NCBI RefSeq assembly: GCF_042654365.1
Contig: NZ_JBHSGG010000001.1
Location: 27,576 to 91,575 of the forward strand
Source: Coralloluteibacterium thermophilum
GTDB lineage: Bacteria > Pseudomonadota > Gammaproteobacteria > Xanthomonadales > Xanthomonadaceae
Length of the DNA: 64,000 nt
Direction of reading: 5' to 3'
Below are positions 8,440 through 20,349 of the stretch, piece by piece. Position 1 is the stretch's first letter. The number at the start of each line of letters is the position of its first letter. The notes under the pieces were generated by a model that was given only the letters and a program-made list of their open reading frames with translations, searched no databases and was not told the origin of the DNA. The position numbers were made by a program, and so were the translations under genes.

Positions 8440-10311
8440 TCAGAGTTCGCAGAAGCAGTGGGCGAGGATGCTGAAGGGCTGGCCCTCGCCGCGGCTGCCC
8501 TGCAGCCAGCCGAAGTCGCGCTGCACCTGGGCGCCGATGTCGTCGGCGCCGAGCAGGCCGGCGATGCCGGTGGCCTGCACCAGGGCCCGCGCCTGGGCGC
8601 TGCGCCCCATGTCCGACAGCAGCTTCTGGAACGGGGTCAGCGGCTTCTCGATGTAGTTCACGCGGTAGGCGTCCTGCTCCAGGCCGGCCAGCTCGCCGGC
8701 ACGCGCCAGCGCGTCGCGCAGGCCGCCCAGCTCGTCCACCAGCCCGCGCTCGTGCGCCTGCGCGCCGCTCCACACCCGGCCGCGCGCCACCGCGTCGATC
8801 TGCTCGACGCTGCGCCCGCGCGCCTCGGCCACCTTGCCGGTGAAGTCGCGGTAGCCCTTCTCGATGATGGTCTGCACGTACTGGGCGAAACCCGGATCGA
8901 GCGGCGTGGACGGATCCATGGCGGCGGCCCAGCGCGTGGTGCCGACGCCGTCGGCGTGCACGCCGATCTTCGCCAGGGTCTCGGGGAAGGTCATGAACAG
9001 CCCGAAGATGCCGATCGAGCCGGTGATGGTCGAGGGGTCGGCGTAGATCGCGTCGGCGTTCATCGAGATCCAGTAGCCGCCGGACGCGGCGACGCCGCCC
9101 ATCGAGACGACCACGGGCTTGCCCTCGGCCTTGAGCAGCTCGACCTCGCGGCGGATCTGCTCGGAGGCGAACACCTCGCCGCCCGGGGAATCTACGCGCA
9201 GCACGACCGCCTTGACGTTCTCGTCCTCGCGCGCCTGGCGCAGCAGCTTGGAGGTGGACTCGCCGCCGACGCCGCCCGGGGGCTGCTCGCCGCCGCTGAT
9301 CGCGCCCTGCGCGACCACCACGCCGACGGTGTCGCGGGTGCCGCGCGGCTGCGCGTCGCGCTCGGCACGGGCGAGATAGTCGTCCAGGCCGACCTGGCGG
9401 AAGGTGTGGTTGTCGGTGTCCTCGGCACCCAGCTCGATCAGCTCGCGCCGCACTTCGTCCATGGTCTTGAGGCCGTCGACCAGGCCGTCCTCGAGCGCAA
9501 GGCGGGCGGTGTCGCCGCCGAGCGCGGCGAGCCGCTCCGGCAGCATGTCGATGCCCACCCGCAGGTGCCCGACGTCGAGCCCGCGCGCCTCGGCCACCTC
9601 GGCGAGGTAGCGGTCCCAGAGGTCGCCCATCCAGTAGAGGTCGGCCTCCTTCGCCTCCGGCGAGGCCGCATCGAGCACGTAGGGCTCGGCCGCCGACTTG
9701 TACTCGCCCACCTTGAACAGGTGCACGTCGATGCCGAGCTTGTCCTCCAGCGCCTCGCGGTAGTACAGGCGGTTGCCGCCCAGGCCGCGCAGGAACACGT
9801 CGCCGAAGGGATGCAGGTAGACGGTGTCGGCCTGCGCGGCGAGGTAGTAGCCGGTCTGGCCGAGGCTGTCGCCGTAGGCGACGACCTGCTTGCCGGTCTC
9901 GCGGAACTCGCGCAGCGCGGCGCCCACCTCGCGCAGCGCGGCCAGGCTGGCCGAACTCAGCTTGTCGGTGCGCAGGAAGATGCGCGCGATCCGGTCGTCG
10001 TCCTTCGCCGCCTCGATCGCGCGGAGCACGTCGCGCAGCTGCACTTCCTTGACCTCGCCGCCGCTCATGCGCGCCAGCGCGCGCGAGGCGGGGTCCGCGG
10101 AGAACTGCTCGACCAGGGCGCCTTCCGGCGCGATCACCAGCGCGGTGTCCGCCTGCAGCGGCGCGCTGCCGCGGCTGCCGACGACCACGCCGACGATGAC
10201 GGCGAGGACCAGCAGCACGAAGAGATTGAGCATGAGCAGGCTGAAGAAGCTCAGCACGCTCCAGATACCGCCGAAGAAGCGCCGGACCGGACCCGGACGA
10301 CGTTCGTTCAT
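8440..10311 (-). CDS. sppA: Signal peptide peptidase SppA (67K type)
   Basis: A 623-aa inner-membrane serine protease that degrades cleaved signal peptides. An N-terminal membrane anchor (residues about 17-45, LSFFSLLMLNLFVLLVLAVIV) is followed by two tandem peptidase S49 domains, the long bacterial form. The catalytic lysine in the first repeat is in GEYKSAAEPYV and the catalytic serine in the second is in GGVAASGGYWISM, matching the split Ser-Lys dyad of E. coli SppA. I chose the ATG at 10311 over the upstream 10326 because GGAG precedes it by about 11 nt. The MATE gene ends 67 bp upstream on the same strand. Confidence 0.95.
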   Translation of the reverse strand: MNERRPGPVRRFFGGIWSVLSFFSLLMLNLFVLLVLAVIVGVVVGSRGSAPLQADTALVIAPEGALVEQFSADPASRALARMSGGEVKEVQLRDVLRAIEAAKDDDRIARIFLRTDKLSSASLAALREVGAALREFRETGKQVVAYGDSLGQTGYYLAAQADTVYLHPFGDVFLRGLGGNRLYYREALEDKLGIDVHLFKVGEYKSAAEPYVLDAASPEAKEADLYWMGDLWDRYLAEVAEARGLDVGHLRVGIDMLPERLAALGGDTARLALEDGLVDGLKTMDEVRRELIELGAEDTDNHTFRQVGLDDYLARAERDAQPRGTRDTVGVVVAQGAISGGEQPPGGVGGESTSKLLRQAREDENVKAVVLRVDSPGGEVFASEQIRREVELLKAEGKPVVVSMGGVAASGGYWISMNADAIYADPSTITGSIGIFGLFMTFPETLAKIGVHADGVGTTRWAAAMDPSTPLDPGFAQYVQTIIEKGYRDFTGKVAEARGRSVEQIDAVARGRVWSGAQAHERGLVDELGGLRDALARAGELAGLEQDAYRVNYIEKPLTPFQKLLSDMGRSAQARALVQATGIAGLLGADDIGAQVQRDFGWLQGSRGEGQPFSILAHCFCEL

Positions 10312-10378
10312 GTGGGACAACTCCATGGTCGAGGCGGGCAGGATACCCCTGCCTCCGCGGCAGGCCCACGCCCACAGG

Positions 10379-11734
10379 TCATGCGGGGCGCCGCCCCGCG
10401 GCGAAGGCGGCGACGCTGCGCCTGCAGCGCGTCGAGAGCATCACCGCCGCGGCGGAGAGGCCGACGATCAGGCCGCACCACAGGCCCGGTGCGCCCCAGC
10501 CCAGGCCGACCCCGAGCAGGGCGCCGAGCGGCAGGCCCAGGCACCAGTAGGCGACCAGCGCGAGCAGCATCGGCACGCGGGTGTCCTTGAGCCCGCGCAG
10601 CGCACCGGCGGAGAGCACCTGGATGCCGTCGGGGAACTGGAACATCGCCGCGTACAGCATCAGGGTCGCGGCCAGCGAGGCGACCGCGGCGTCGCGCGTG
10701 TACACCCCGGTGATGGCCTCGTTGCCGAGGAACAGGAGCGCGCCGGAGACGAGCTGGGTGCCGATCACCAGCACGTAGCCGGCCCGCACCGCGGCGCGCA
10801 GCCCCTCCGCGTCGCCGGCGCCCGCCGCGCGCCCCACCCGCACCGTCGTCGCCTCCGCCAGCCCCATCGGCACCATGAAGCACAGCGTCGCCACGCTGAT
10901 GGCGATCTGGTGCGCCGCGGTCTGCACCGCGCCGAGGTGTGCGATCAGGAAGGTGGTCGCGACGAACAGGCTGCCCTCCATGAACACGGTGATGCCGATC
11001 GGCAGGCCGAGCCGCAGGAGGCTGCCGATGCGTGCGGCGCTCGGCGCGTCGAAGCGCGCGAACAGGCCGAGGTGGGCGAAGCGCGCGGTCCGCGCGAGGT
11101 AGAAGCCGAAACCGAGCGCCTGCAGCCAGACCATCGACGCGGTGGCGTAGCCCAGGCCCGCCGCGCCCAGCGCCGGCAGGCCGCCCAGCCCGAACATCAG
11201 CGCGTAGCCGAGCGGCGCCAGCACGCCCAGGCCGGCGAAGCCGAACACCATCGTCGGCAGGGTCCAGCCGAGGCCCTCGCTGGTGTAGCGCATGCACAGG
11301 TAGAGCGCGAGCGCCGGCGCGCCCCAGCGCGCGCCGCGCAGGAAGGCCGCCGCGGCGGGACGGATCTCGGGATCGACCCCGAGCGGCGCCAGCATCCAGG
11401 CGGCCGCGCTCAGCAGCGCGAACAGGGCCAGGCCGAGCCCGGCGGCGAGCCACAGGGCCTGCCGGAACACCGGCCCGATCTCGTCCTCGCGGCCGGCGCC
11501 GACGAGCTGCGAGATCGACGGCGGCACCGCGAGCAGGGTGCCGACCAGCACCAGCACGACGATCGACCAGAACGCGTTCCCCACGGTCACACCGGCCTGG
11601 CTCACGGTCCCGTGCATGCCGGCCAGCACGGTGTCCACGAAGCCGATCAGGCCGGTCGCAAGGTGGCCGAGGATGAGCGGCAGCGCGAGCAGCGCGGTCG
11701 TGCGCAGCTCGCGGGCGCGGGCGGGAGAAGACAT
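10379..11734 (-). CDS. MATE family efflux transporter
   Basis: A 451-aa multidrug and toxin extrusion antiporter of the NorM type, which exports cationic drugs against Na+ or H+. Twelve hydrophobic segments can be traced in two homologous halves; the N-terminus LALPLILGHLATGLIGFVDTVLAG is typical of the family, as is LPIGITVFMEGSLF at the start of the second half. The start at 11734 puts the first helix about 12 residues in; a start at 11794 in the same frame is possible. The substrate is unknown. It is followed on the same strand by sppA. Confidence 0.9.
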   Translation of the reverse strand: MSSPARARELRTTALLALPLILGHLATGLIGFVDTVLAGMHGTVSQAGVTVGNAFWSIVVLVLVGTLLAVPPSISQLVGAGREDEIGPVFRQALWLAAGLGLALFALLSAAAWMLAPLGVDPEIRPAAAAFLRGARWGAPALALYLCMRYTSEGLGWTLPTMVFGFAGLGVLAPLGYALMFGLGGLPALGAAGLGYATASMVWLQALGFGFYLARTARFAHLGLFARFDAPSAARIGSLLRLGLPIGITVFMEGSLFVATTFLIAHLGAVQTAAHQIAISVATLCFMVPMGLAEATTVRVGRAAGAGDAEGLRAAVRAGYVLVIGTQLVSGALLFLGNEAITGVYTRDAAVASLAATLMLYAAMFQFPDGIQVLSAGALRGLKDTRVPMLLALVAYWCLGLPLGALLGVGLGWGAPGLWCGLIVGLSAAAVMLSTRCRRSVAAFAAGRRPA

Positions 11735-11927
11735 CGGGACGATCCGGAAGCCGGCGCGCACCGGCGATGCGCCGGTGGCGGTGCGGCCGGCCATTCTAGG
11801 GCGCGCCGGGCACTTTGAGATGGCAGGCGTGGACATGGCACGCTCCGGACGGGCGGCCCCTCCTCCCCTGCGGGGTCGGGCCGAGGATGCCGCGGCCAGG
11901 GGAGGCCGCCATTGCCGGAGGGAGACG

Positions 11928-13127
11928 ATGACCAGCACGCCCGCCACCGCCGCTCCTGGCGCCGACACGGGGTCTGCCGCCGTGGCGCAGCCGCACTGCG
12001 CGAACTGCGGCACGGCCCTGCTCGGCGAGCACTGCCACGTCTGCGGCCAGCCCGTGCGCGGCCTGGTGCGCCACTTCTCGTCGATCGTCGGCGACTTCTT
12101 CGACTCGGTGTTCGAGCTCGACTCGCGCATCCTCAACACCGTCGCGCCGCTGTTCTTCCGCCCCGGGCACCTGTCCACCGAGTACTTCGCCGGCCGCCGC
12201 GTGCGCTACGTCAGCCCGGTGCGGCTGTTCGTGTTCCTGAGCATCCTGACCTTCTTCGTCGCGCGGCTGAGCATGAGCTTCGACGGCGACGCCGCGGCGG
12301 GCAGCGACGCCGGCGTCGGCATGCACGGCGCCTTCGCCTCGGCCACCACACCCGAGGAAGTGGAGCGGATCCGCAGGCAGGCCCTGGAGGAACTGTCCGC
12401 CGCGCGCCGCGAAGCCGCATCCGTGCCCGGCGTCGCGACCGCCCTGGACACCGCAGGGCAGCGCATCGACCGCGGTGCCCGCGCCCGCCTCGCGCAGCTC
12501 GGCGCGGCGGATCCAGGCGCGGACGGCGCCGGCCCCGCCCCGGGCAGAACGCCGGCCCCGCTGCCGATCCGCTTCGGCGACGGCGATGACTGGAACCCGG
12601 TGGACAACCCCATCGAGGTGGAAGGGCTGCCGGCCTTCGCCAACGGCTGGCTCAACCGCCAGGTCGCGCGCGCGCAGAGGAACCTGCAGCGCATCGGCCA
12701 GGAGCCGGACGCCTACAAGGACGCCCTGCTGGGCGCGATCCCGACCACCCTGTTCGTGCTGCTGCCGATCTTCGCGCTGATGCTGAAGACGGCCTACCTG
12801 TTCAAGCGCAGGCTGTACATGGAGCACCTGATCGTGGCCCTGCACAGCCACGCCTTCATCTGCATGGCGATCCTCGCCCTGCTGCTCGTCTACGCCCTGC
12901 AGGCGTGGCTGGCGCCGACGTGGCCGGCGGTGGGGACCCTGCTCTCCTGGGTACTGGCGGCGATCTACGTCTGGATCCCGCTCTACCTGCTGATCGCGCA
13001 GAAGCGCGTCTACGGGCAGGGCTGGCCGGCGACCCTGCTCAAGTACGCCGCGATCGGCCTCGTCTACCTCGTGCTGCTGTCCATGGGCCTCGGCGTGGCG
13101 ACCGTCACCAGCCTGGTCCGGATGTAG
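11928..13127 (+). CDS. DUF3667 zinc-ribbon membrane protein
   Basis: A 399-aa membrane protein of unknown function. Near residue 20 it has a CxxC...CxxC zinc ribbon (CANCGTALLGEHCHVCGQ). The block RHFSSIVGDFFDSVFELDSR and the following LFFRPGHLSTEYFAGRR are DUF3667 signatures. One hydrophobic helix follows at LFVFLSILTFFVARL, then a 150-residue hydrophilic loop, probably periplasmic, and four helices in the C-terminal third. GGAGGGA lies just upstream of the ATG at 11928. It stands alone between divergent and convergent neighbours. Confidence 0.85.
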   Translation: MTSTPATAAPGADTGSAAVAQPHCANCGTALLGEHCHVCGQPVRGLVRHFSSIVGDFFDSVFELDSRILNTVAPLFFRPGHLSTEYFAGRRVRYVSPVRLFVFLSILTFFVARLSMSFDGDAAAGSDAGVGMHGAFASATTPEEVERIRRQALEELSAARREAASVPGVATALDTAGQRIDRGARARLAQLGAADPGADGAGPAPGRTPAPLPIRFGDGDDWNPVDNPIEVEGLPAFANGWLNRQVARAQRNLQRIGQEPDAYKDALLGAIPTTLFVLLPIFALMLKTAYLFKRRLYMEHLIVALHSHAFICMAILALLLVYALQAWLAPTWPAVGTLLSWVLAAIYVWIPLYLLIAQKRVYGQGWPATLLKYAAIGLVYLVLLSMGLGVATVTSLVRM

Positions 13128-13142
13128 CCCCGGCAGCCCGCG

Positions 13143-13829
13143 TCACTGCCCGCCGGCGCGGCTGCGCACCAGCGCCGCGCGCGCGTCCGGCTCGGCCGCG
13201 AGCAGGTCGCGGCGCAGGGCCTCGCGCTGGCTGGCCGAAAGCCGGCGCGCCAGGCCGGAGAACGTCTCGCGGGTCTCGGGCGGCAGCGCCCGCAGCATCT
13301 CGAGGGTCGCGTCGCGCTCCTCCACGGGCACGAAGGCGAACAGCGGCCGCAGGCCGGAGAACCACTGCCCGACCTCGGGACCGAGCCGCCACGCGGTGCG
13401 GGCGTCGGGATCGAGCGCCTCGAAGGCCGCCTGCAGGGCTTCGCGCCGCGCCTCGGGCAACGCGAGGTAGGCGCGCTCGGTGTCGAGCAGGCGCTGGCGC
13501 TCGGCCGGCTCCAGCGCCTCCCAGTCGGCGTAGCGCCCGCGCAGCTGCGCCCGTTCGCCCGGCGGCAGCTCGGCGAAGGCCTCGGCGCGGGTGCGGTAGG
13601 CGGCCCGCTCCGCGGGGGTCATCGCCGCCCAGCGCCGGGCGTTGTCGGCGAGCTGGGCGCGGGCCGGCTCCGGCAGCGCGTTCCAGCTCGACCGCCATGG
13701 CGCCAGCACCTCGCGGAGGGCCGGGTCGAGCGCGGTCCAGGGCACGGCCGCGAGGCCGACGGCGGGCAGCAGGGCGAGCGCGAGCAGGCCACGCAGGCGG
13801 CGACGCAGGCGGGGTTCACTGCGACGCAT
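13143..13829 (-). CDS. DUF3106 exported protein
   Basis: A 228-aa protein with an N-terminal signal or anchor (RGLLALALLPAVGLAAVPW). The mature part consists of repeated helices of the pattern W..L.P.ER..L..R...W..L (for example RWAAMTPAERAAYRTRAEAF and RYADWEALEPAERQRLL), which is the DUF3106 family. Its role is unknown, but in xanthomonads the family is encoded beside an extracytoplasmic sigma-type gene and a DUF3619 gene. Its start codon lies inside the end of the upstream gene (14-bp overlap), so the two are translationally coupled. Confidence 0.82.
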   Translation of the reverse strand: MRRSEPRLRRRLRGLLALALLPAVGLAAVPWTALDPALREVLAPWRSSWNALPEPARAQLADNARRWAAMTPAERAAYRTRAEAFAELPPGERAQLRGRYADWEALEPAERQRLLDTERAYLALPEARREALQAAFEALDPDARTAWRLGPEVGQWFSGLRPLFAFVPVEERDATLEMLRALPPETRETFSGLARRLSASQREALRRDLLAAEPDARAALVRSRAGGQ

Positions 13830-14727
13830 CGGCGGCCTCCGTCGCCAGGTCCGCCCCTTCCGCGGCGTACCAGCTGAAGAAGTCCAGCCGCTGCGCGATG
13901 CGCGCACCGTCCGGGTCGGCATGCATGGCGAAGTCCGGGTCGGCGAGCAGCTCGGCCTCGGGCGGCAGAGTCCGCGCCGGCAGCGGTGCCTCCGGCAGCG
14001 CCTGGCTCACGCCGGGCGCGAGACCGGGCACGCGCTCGCGCGGCAGGAAGGTCGCCGCCAGCGCCAGCAGGACCGCGGCGAAGGCGATCCACAGCACGAC
14101 GAGCAGGCCGCGGCGCCGGGAGGAGGAGGTCGCGGGTCGCGCCGCGGCCGGCGGCGCCGGGGGCGTGCGGCCGCGCGCGATGTCCTCCCGCATCTGCGCC
14201 AGATGGGCGCGGATCGGCTCGGGCAGCGCCTTGACGCGCGCGTGCAGCGCGTCGCGCAGCGCGAACAGGGCCGCGTCGGACGCGCCGTCCGCGCGGCCGC
14301 GCAGCGTCTCCATGGCCCGCGCCAGCGCGTGCCGGTAGGCCTGCTCGGAGACCCCGAGCGCACGCGCGGCCGGGCCCAGCTCCAGGCCCCCGACCAACCG
14401 CAGCAGGAGGGCGGCCCGGGGCCCGGCGGTGATCGCGCCCAGCACGTCGGCCTCGGGCGGGGCATCGCTGCCGGCCGCGAAGCCCCGCAGTTGGGGCTGG
14501 GCGATCAGGCGCGCCCAGAAAGCCAGCGACCAGTCCGCCAGCGCGAGCGTGCCGGCGCGGGCCCGCAGCTCGACCAGGGCCTGGGCCAGCGCCTGGTGGG
14601 CACGCGCGGCGTCCCCGCACTGGCTTTCGGCGAACACGTAGCCGCGGCGCTCCACCCCGCGCACGAAGGCAGCGAAGGCGGCAGGCGAAACGGAACCGGC
14701 GGGCGGAGCGGACGGCGTGGGGGGCAT
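13816..14727 (-). CDS. Membrane-anchored sigma-factor-like protein
   Basis: A 303-aa protein that I read as a fusion. Residues 1-145 resemble a divergent sigma-70 type protein: a helical region followed by LVGGLELGPAARALGVSEQA and YRHALARAMETLRG (residues 111-144), a region-4-like helix-turn-helix. Residues 150-200 are a charged linker. Residues 207-228 are one transmembrane helix (LLVVLWIAFAAVLLALAATFL) after a basic SSSRRR. The last 75 residues, ending LDFFSWYAAEGADLA, would be periplasmic and resemble the DUF3619 proteins that are separate genes next to sigma factors in relatives. It overlaps the DUF3106 gene by 14 bp. The family assignment is inference; the start at 14727 is the first that precedes the sigma-like part. 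Confidence 0.7.
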   Translation of the reverse strand: MPPTPSAPPAGSVSPAAFAAFVRGVERRGYVFAESQCGDAARAHQALAQALVELRARAGTLALADWSLAFWARLIAQPQLRGFAAGSDAPPEADVLGAITAGPRAALLLRLVGGLELGPAARALGVSEQAYRHALARAMETLRGRADGASDAALFALRDALHARVKALPEPIRAHLAQMREDIARGRTPPAPPAAARPATSSSRRRGLLVVLWIAFAAVLLALAATFLPRERVPGLAPGVSQALPEAPLPARTLPPEAELLADPDFAMHADPDGARIAQRLDFFSWYAAEGADLATEAADASQ

Positions 14728-15274
14728 GGGGTCGGCGGGGCGGCGGCCCAGGGATTCTAGAGGGTGCCGAGCGCCGGGGGCACGCCGCAGGGCGCGGGCC
14801 GCCGCCTCGCTGGCCCGGCGCCCCCGTACACCCTCCGTACCCGGGCGGATCGCGCTTGACAGGCGCCGAAAATCCGCTCTTCCAGGCGGGGCGCGGCCTG
14901 CCACCGCCATCACGTTGTACACAAGCGCGCAGGCGCCGCACCGCAACAGGCCTGCGCGACCCGTTCACCGATCGGCAACACACCCGTCACAGCCAAGCTG
15001 TTGATTCTTATGCACAAATGCAGCTTGGTCACTTTTTCGCCAAGTTGAGGAAGGGCCCACGGCAAGGCCGCTCCCGCCGGTTCTCCTCCCGGGATCCACA
15101 AACTTATCCACAGATCGTGTGGATAACAGGGAATCTCCCCCGGGGGCGGCGACTTGCGGGTGCTTCCTCATTCCCCGGGCAACAAGACCGTGCAAGTCGC
15201 AGGGCTCCCCCACGCCGCGGCGCCGGCGGGACGGCCCAGGCCCTTTCCGTCGCCGGGGCTCCTAGACTGTCGGC
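14728..15274. promoter_or_regulatory. Gap with DnaA-box cluster between divergent genes
   Basis: A 547-bp gene-free stretch. It contains two perfect TTATCCACA boxes in inverted orientation (15104-15112 on plus, 15118-15126 on minus, 5 bp apart), a perfect TTATGCACA box (15008-15016), and weaker boxes TTGTACACA (14915-14923) and GGATCCACA (15092-15100). The TTATGCACA box lies in the loop of an 8-bp inverted repeat (CCAAGCTG 14993-15000, CAGCTTGG 15021-15028). Locally the DNA is clearly richer in A+T than its surroundings. It is a DnaA-binding locus, either an origin-like or titration site or a control region for priA. Confidence 0.6.
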
Positions 15275-17485
<2,211 letters not shown>

Positions 17486-17486
17486 C

Positions 17487-17924
17487 ATGACCACCCCCAC
17501 CGGCACGCTCGCGCCGCCCATCGGCGGCCTGCTGGAGTCCGCGCTCTACGTGGACGACATGGCGCGCTCGCGCCGCTTCTTCGAGGAAGTGCTGGGCCTG
17601 CGCGCCATGGCCGCGGGCGAGCGCCTGGTGGCCTACGACGCGGGAGCCGGCGGCGTGCTGCTGGTGTTCCCGCGCGGCGGCGCACGCGCGGACGTGCGCA
17701 CGGAGGACGGGCTCATCCCCGGCCACGACGGCAGCGGGCCGCTGCACATGGCGTTCGCGATCGCGGAGGACGACTACGCGCCCTGGCTCGCTCGCCTGCG
17801 GGCGCACGGCGTGCCGATCCGCGGCGAGATGCGCTGGGAGCGCGGCGGCCGCAGCGTCTACTTCGAGGATCCGGACGGACACGTGCTGGAGCTGGCCACG
17901 CCCGGGCTCTGGCCGAACCGCTGA
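17487..17924 (+). CDS. VOC (glyoxalase/bleomycin resistance) family protein
   Basis: A 145-aa vicinal-oxygen-chelate fold protein. Two beta-alpha-beta modules can be traced: LLESALYVDDMARSRRFFEE and GPLHMAFAIAEDDYAPWLARL, closing with RSVYFEDPDGHVLELATPG. The putative metal ligands (His in HMAFAI, Glu in HVLELATP) are present. The family includes glyoxalases, dioxygenases and resistance proteins; the substrate here cannot be told. The start lies 1 nt after the priA stop, so it is cotranscribed with priA. Confidence 0.87.
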   Translation: MTTPTGTLAPPIGGLLESALYVDDMARSRRFFEEVLGLRAMAAGERLVAYDAGAGGVLLVFPRGGARADVRTEDGLIPGHDGSGPLHMAFAIAEDDYAPWLARLRAHGVPIRGEMRWERGGRSVYFEDPDGHVLELATPGLWPNR

Positions 17925-17976
17925 GCCCGGCGCGCCCTTCATCGCGCCTCCTCCGGCACCGTGCCAGGGTGCCCGC

Positions 17977-19359
17977 ATGCCTGCACACACTGACGTCCCC
18001 ACCCTGTCCCGGCAGCCCCACGTGGTCGTGGTCGGCGGCGGCTTCGGAGGGCTCTCGGCGGCGCGGGGCCTCGCCGGCGCCCCGGTCCGCGTCACCCTGG
18101 TCGACCGCAGCAACCACCACCTGTTCCAGCCGCTGCTCTACCAGGTGGCGACGGCGGCGCTGGACAGCGCCTCGGTGGCGATGCCGCTGCGCCGCCTGTT
18201 CCGCCGCCAGCGCAACGCCACCGTCCTGCTCGCCGAGGTCGAACGCATCGACCCCGGCCTGCGCCGGCTCCACCTGGAAGGCGGCGGCAGCCTGGACTAC
18301 GACATCCTCGTGCTCGCCAGCGGCGCGACCCACGCCTACTTCGGCAACGACCACTGGGCGCCCTGGGCGCCGGGCCTGAAGACCCTCGACGACGCCCTGG
18401 GCATCCGCCGGCGGGTGCTGATGGCCTTCGAGGCCGCCGAACGCGAGCCGGATCCGGAGAAGCGCCGCGCCTGGCTCAATCTCGCCGTCATCGGCGCCGG
18501 CCCGACCGGCGCGGAGCTCGCCGGCGCGCTCGCCGAGATCGCGCGCCACGCCCTGCGCGACGAGTTCCGCAACATCGATCCCGCCAGCGCCCGGATCTGC
18601 CTGATCGAGGCCGGGCCGCGCGTGCTCGGCACCTATTCCGAACGCCTGTCCGCCTCCGCCCGGCGCCAGCTCGAACGCCTGGGCGTGGAGGTGCAGACCG
18701 GCTGCAAGGTCACCGGCATCGACGCCGACGGCGTGCACTTCGAGGGCCGGCCGAGCCTCGCCGCGCGCACCGTGCTGTGGGGCGCCGGCGTCGCGGCCTC
18801 GCCCCTCGGCGCCTGCCTGCCGGCCGAGCGCGACCGCGCCGGCCGCGTGCGGGTGCGGCCGGACCTGACCGTGCCCGGGCATCCGGAGCTGTACGTGATC
18901 GGCGATCTCGCGGCCCTGGAACAGGACGGCACGCCGGTGCCGGGCATCGCGCCGGCGGCCAAGCAGATGGGGCAGTACGTCGCCCGCGCCGTCCGTGCGC
19001 GCATCGACGGCCGCGACCCGCCTCCGTTCCGCTACCGGCACTACGGCAGCATGGCGACGCTGGGCCGGCGGCACGCCATCGCCGAGTTCCACGGCCGCGA
19101 GCTGACCGGCACCCTGGCGTGGTGGACCTGGCTGCTGGCCCACATCTACTTCCTCATCGGCTTCCGCAACCGCCTCGTGGTGATGCTGGACTGGGCCTGG
19201 GCCTACTGGTCGCACCGCCGCAACGCGCGGATCATCTTCGGCGAGCCGCCGGGCGTGGTCCCGCCCGACGCGCCGCCCGGCGGGGAGGCGCTGCCGGCGG
19301 TGGAGGATGCGCAGGAGGTCGGCGCCGCCCCCGGCAAGGACGACCCCGCCGCGGCGTGA
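17977..19359 (+). CDS. ndh: Type II NADH dehydrogenase
   Basis: A 460-aa flavoprotein that passes electrons from NADH to quinone without pumping protons. The FAD-binding Rossmann motif VVVVGGGFGGLSAARGL lies near residue 17, and the second, NADH-binding motif AVIGAGPTGAELAGALAE near residue 170. The FAD-contacting YVIGDLAALEQDG and the quinone-site region GIAPAAKQMGQYVA are present. The C-terminal 80 residues carry the hydrophobic stretch WWTWLLAHIYFLIGFRNRL, a peripheral membrane anchor typical of NDH-2. It is monocistronic, with a bidirectional hairpin after the stop. Confidence 0.92.
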   Translation: MPAHTDVPTLSRQPHVVVVGGGFGGLSAARGLAGAPVRVTLVDRSNHHLFQPLLYQVATAALDSASVAMPLRRLFRRQRNATVLLAEVERIDPGLRRLHLEGGGSLDYDILVLASGATHAYFGNDHWAPWAPGLKTLDDALGIRRRVLMAFEAAEREPDPEKRRAWLNLAVIGAGPTGAELAGALAEIARHALRDEFRNIDPASARICLIEAGPRVLGTYSERLSASARRQLERLGVEVQTGCKVTGIDADGVHFEGRPSLAARTVLWGAGVAASPLGACLPAERDRAGRVRVRPDLTVPGHPELYVIGDLAALEQDGTPVPGIAPAAKQMGQYVARAVRARIDGRDPPPFRYRHYGSMATLGRRHAIAEFHGRELTGTLAWWTWLLAHIYFLIGFRNRLVVMLDWAWAYWSHRRNARIIFGEPPGVVPPDAPPGGEALPAVEDAQEVGAAPGKDDPAAA

Positions 19360-19378
19360 CCGCGCGGGCCGGAAACGG

Positions 19379-19402
19379 CGACGGCCCCCGAAGGGGCCGT
19401 CG
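19379..19402. terminator. Bidirectional terminator between ndh and rpoH
   Basis: A 10-bp perfect stem (CGACGGCCCC, 19379-19388, with GGGGCCGTCG, 19393-19402) around a CGAA loop. It sits between convergent ends of ndh and rpoH; read from rpoH it is followed by CCGTTTCC. Confidence 0.7.
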
Positions 19403-19426
19403 TCGATCCGGACCGGGCGCTGCGGC

Positions 19427-20311
<885 letters not shown>

Positions 20312-20322
20312 AGGATCCGATC

Positions 20323-20349
20323 TTAGCAGTCGCGACATTTGAGTGCTAA
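20323..20349 (-). promoter_or_regulatory. CIRCE element (HrcA operator) before rpoH
   Basis: Arms TTAGCAGTC (20323-20331) and GAGTGCTAA (20341-20349) are separated by exactly 9 bp. The CIRCE consensus is TTAGCACTC-N9-GAGTGCTAA, so 17 of 18 arm bases match and the spacing is right. It lies 12 bp before the rpoH start codon and overlaps the -10 box of the sigmaE-like promoter. Confidence 0.88.

Noticed and set aside
14728..15274. Firm assignment of the DnaA-box gap as oriC
   Set aside because: dnaA, rpmH, rnpA and gyrB are not in the window and gene direction does not switch globally here; kept only as a candidate DnaA-binding locus.
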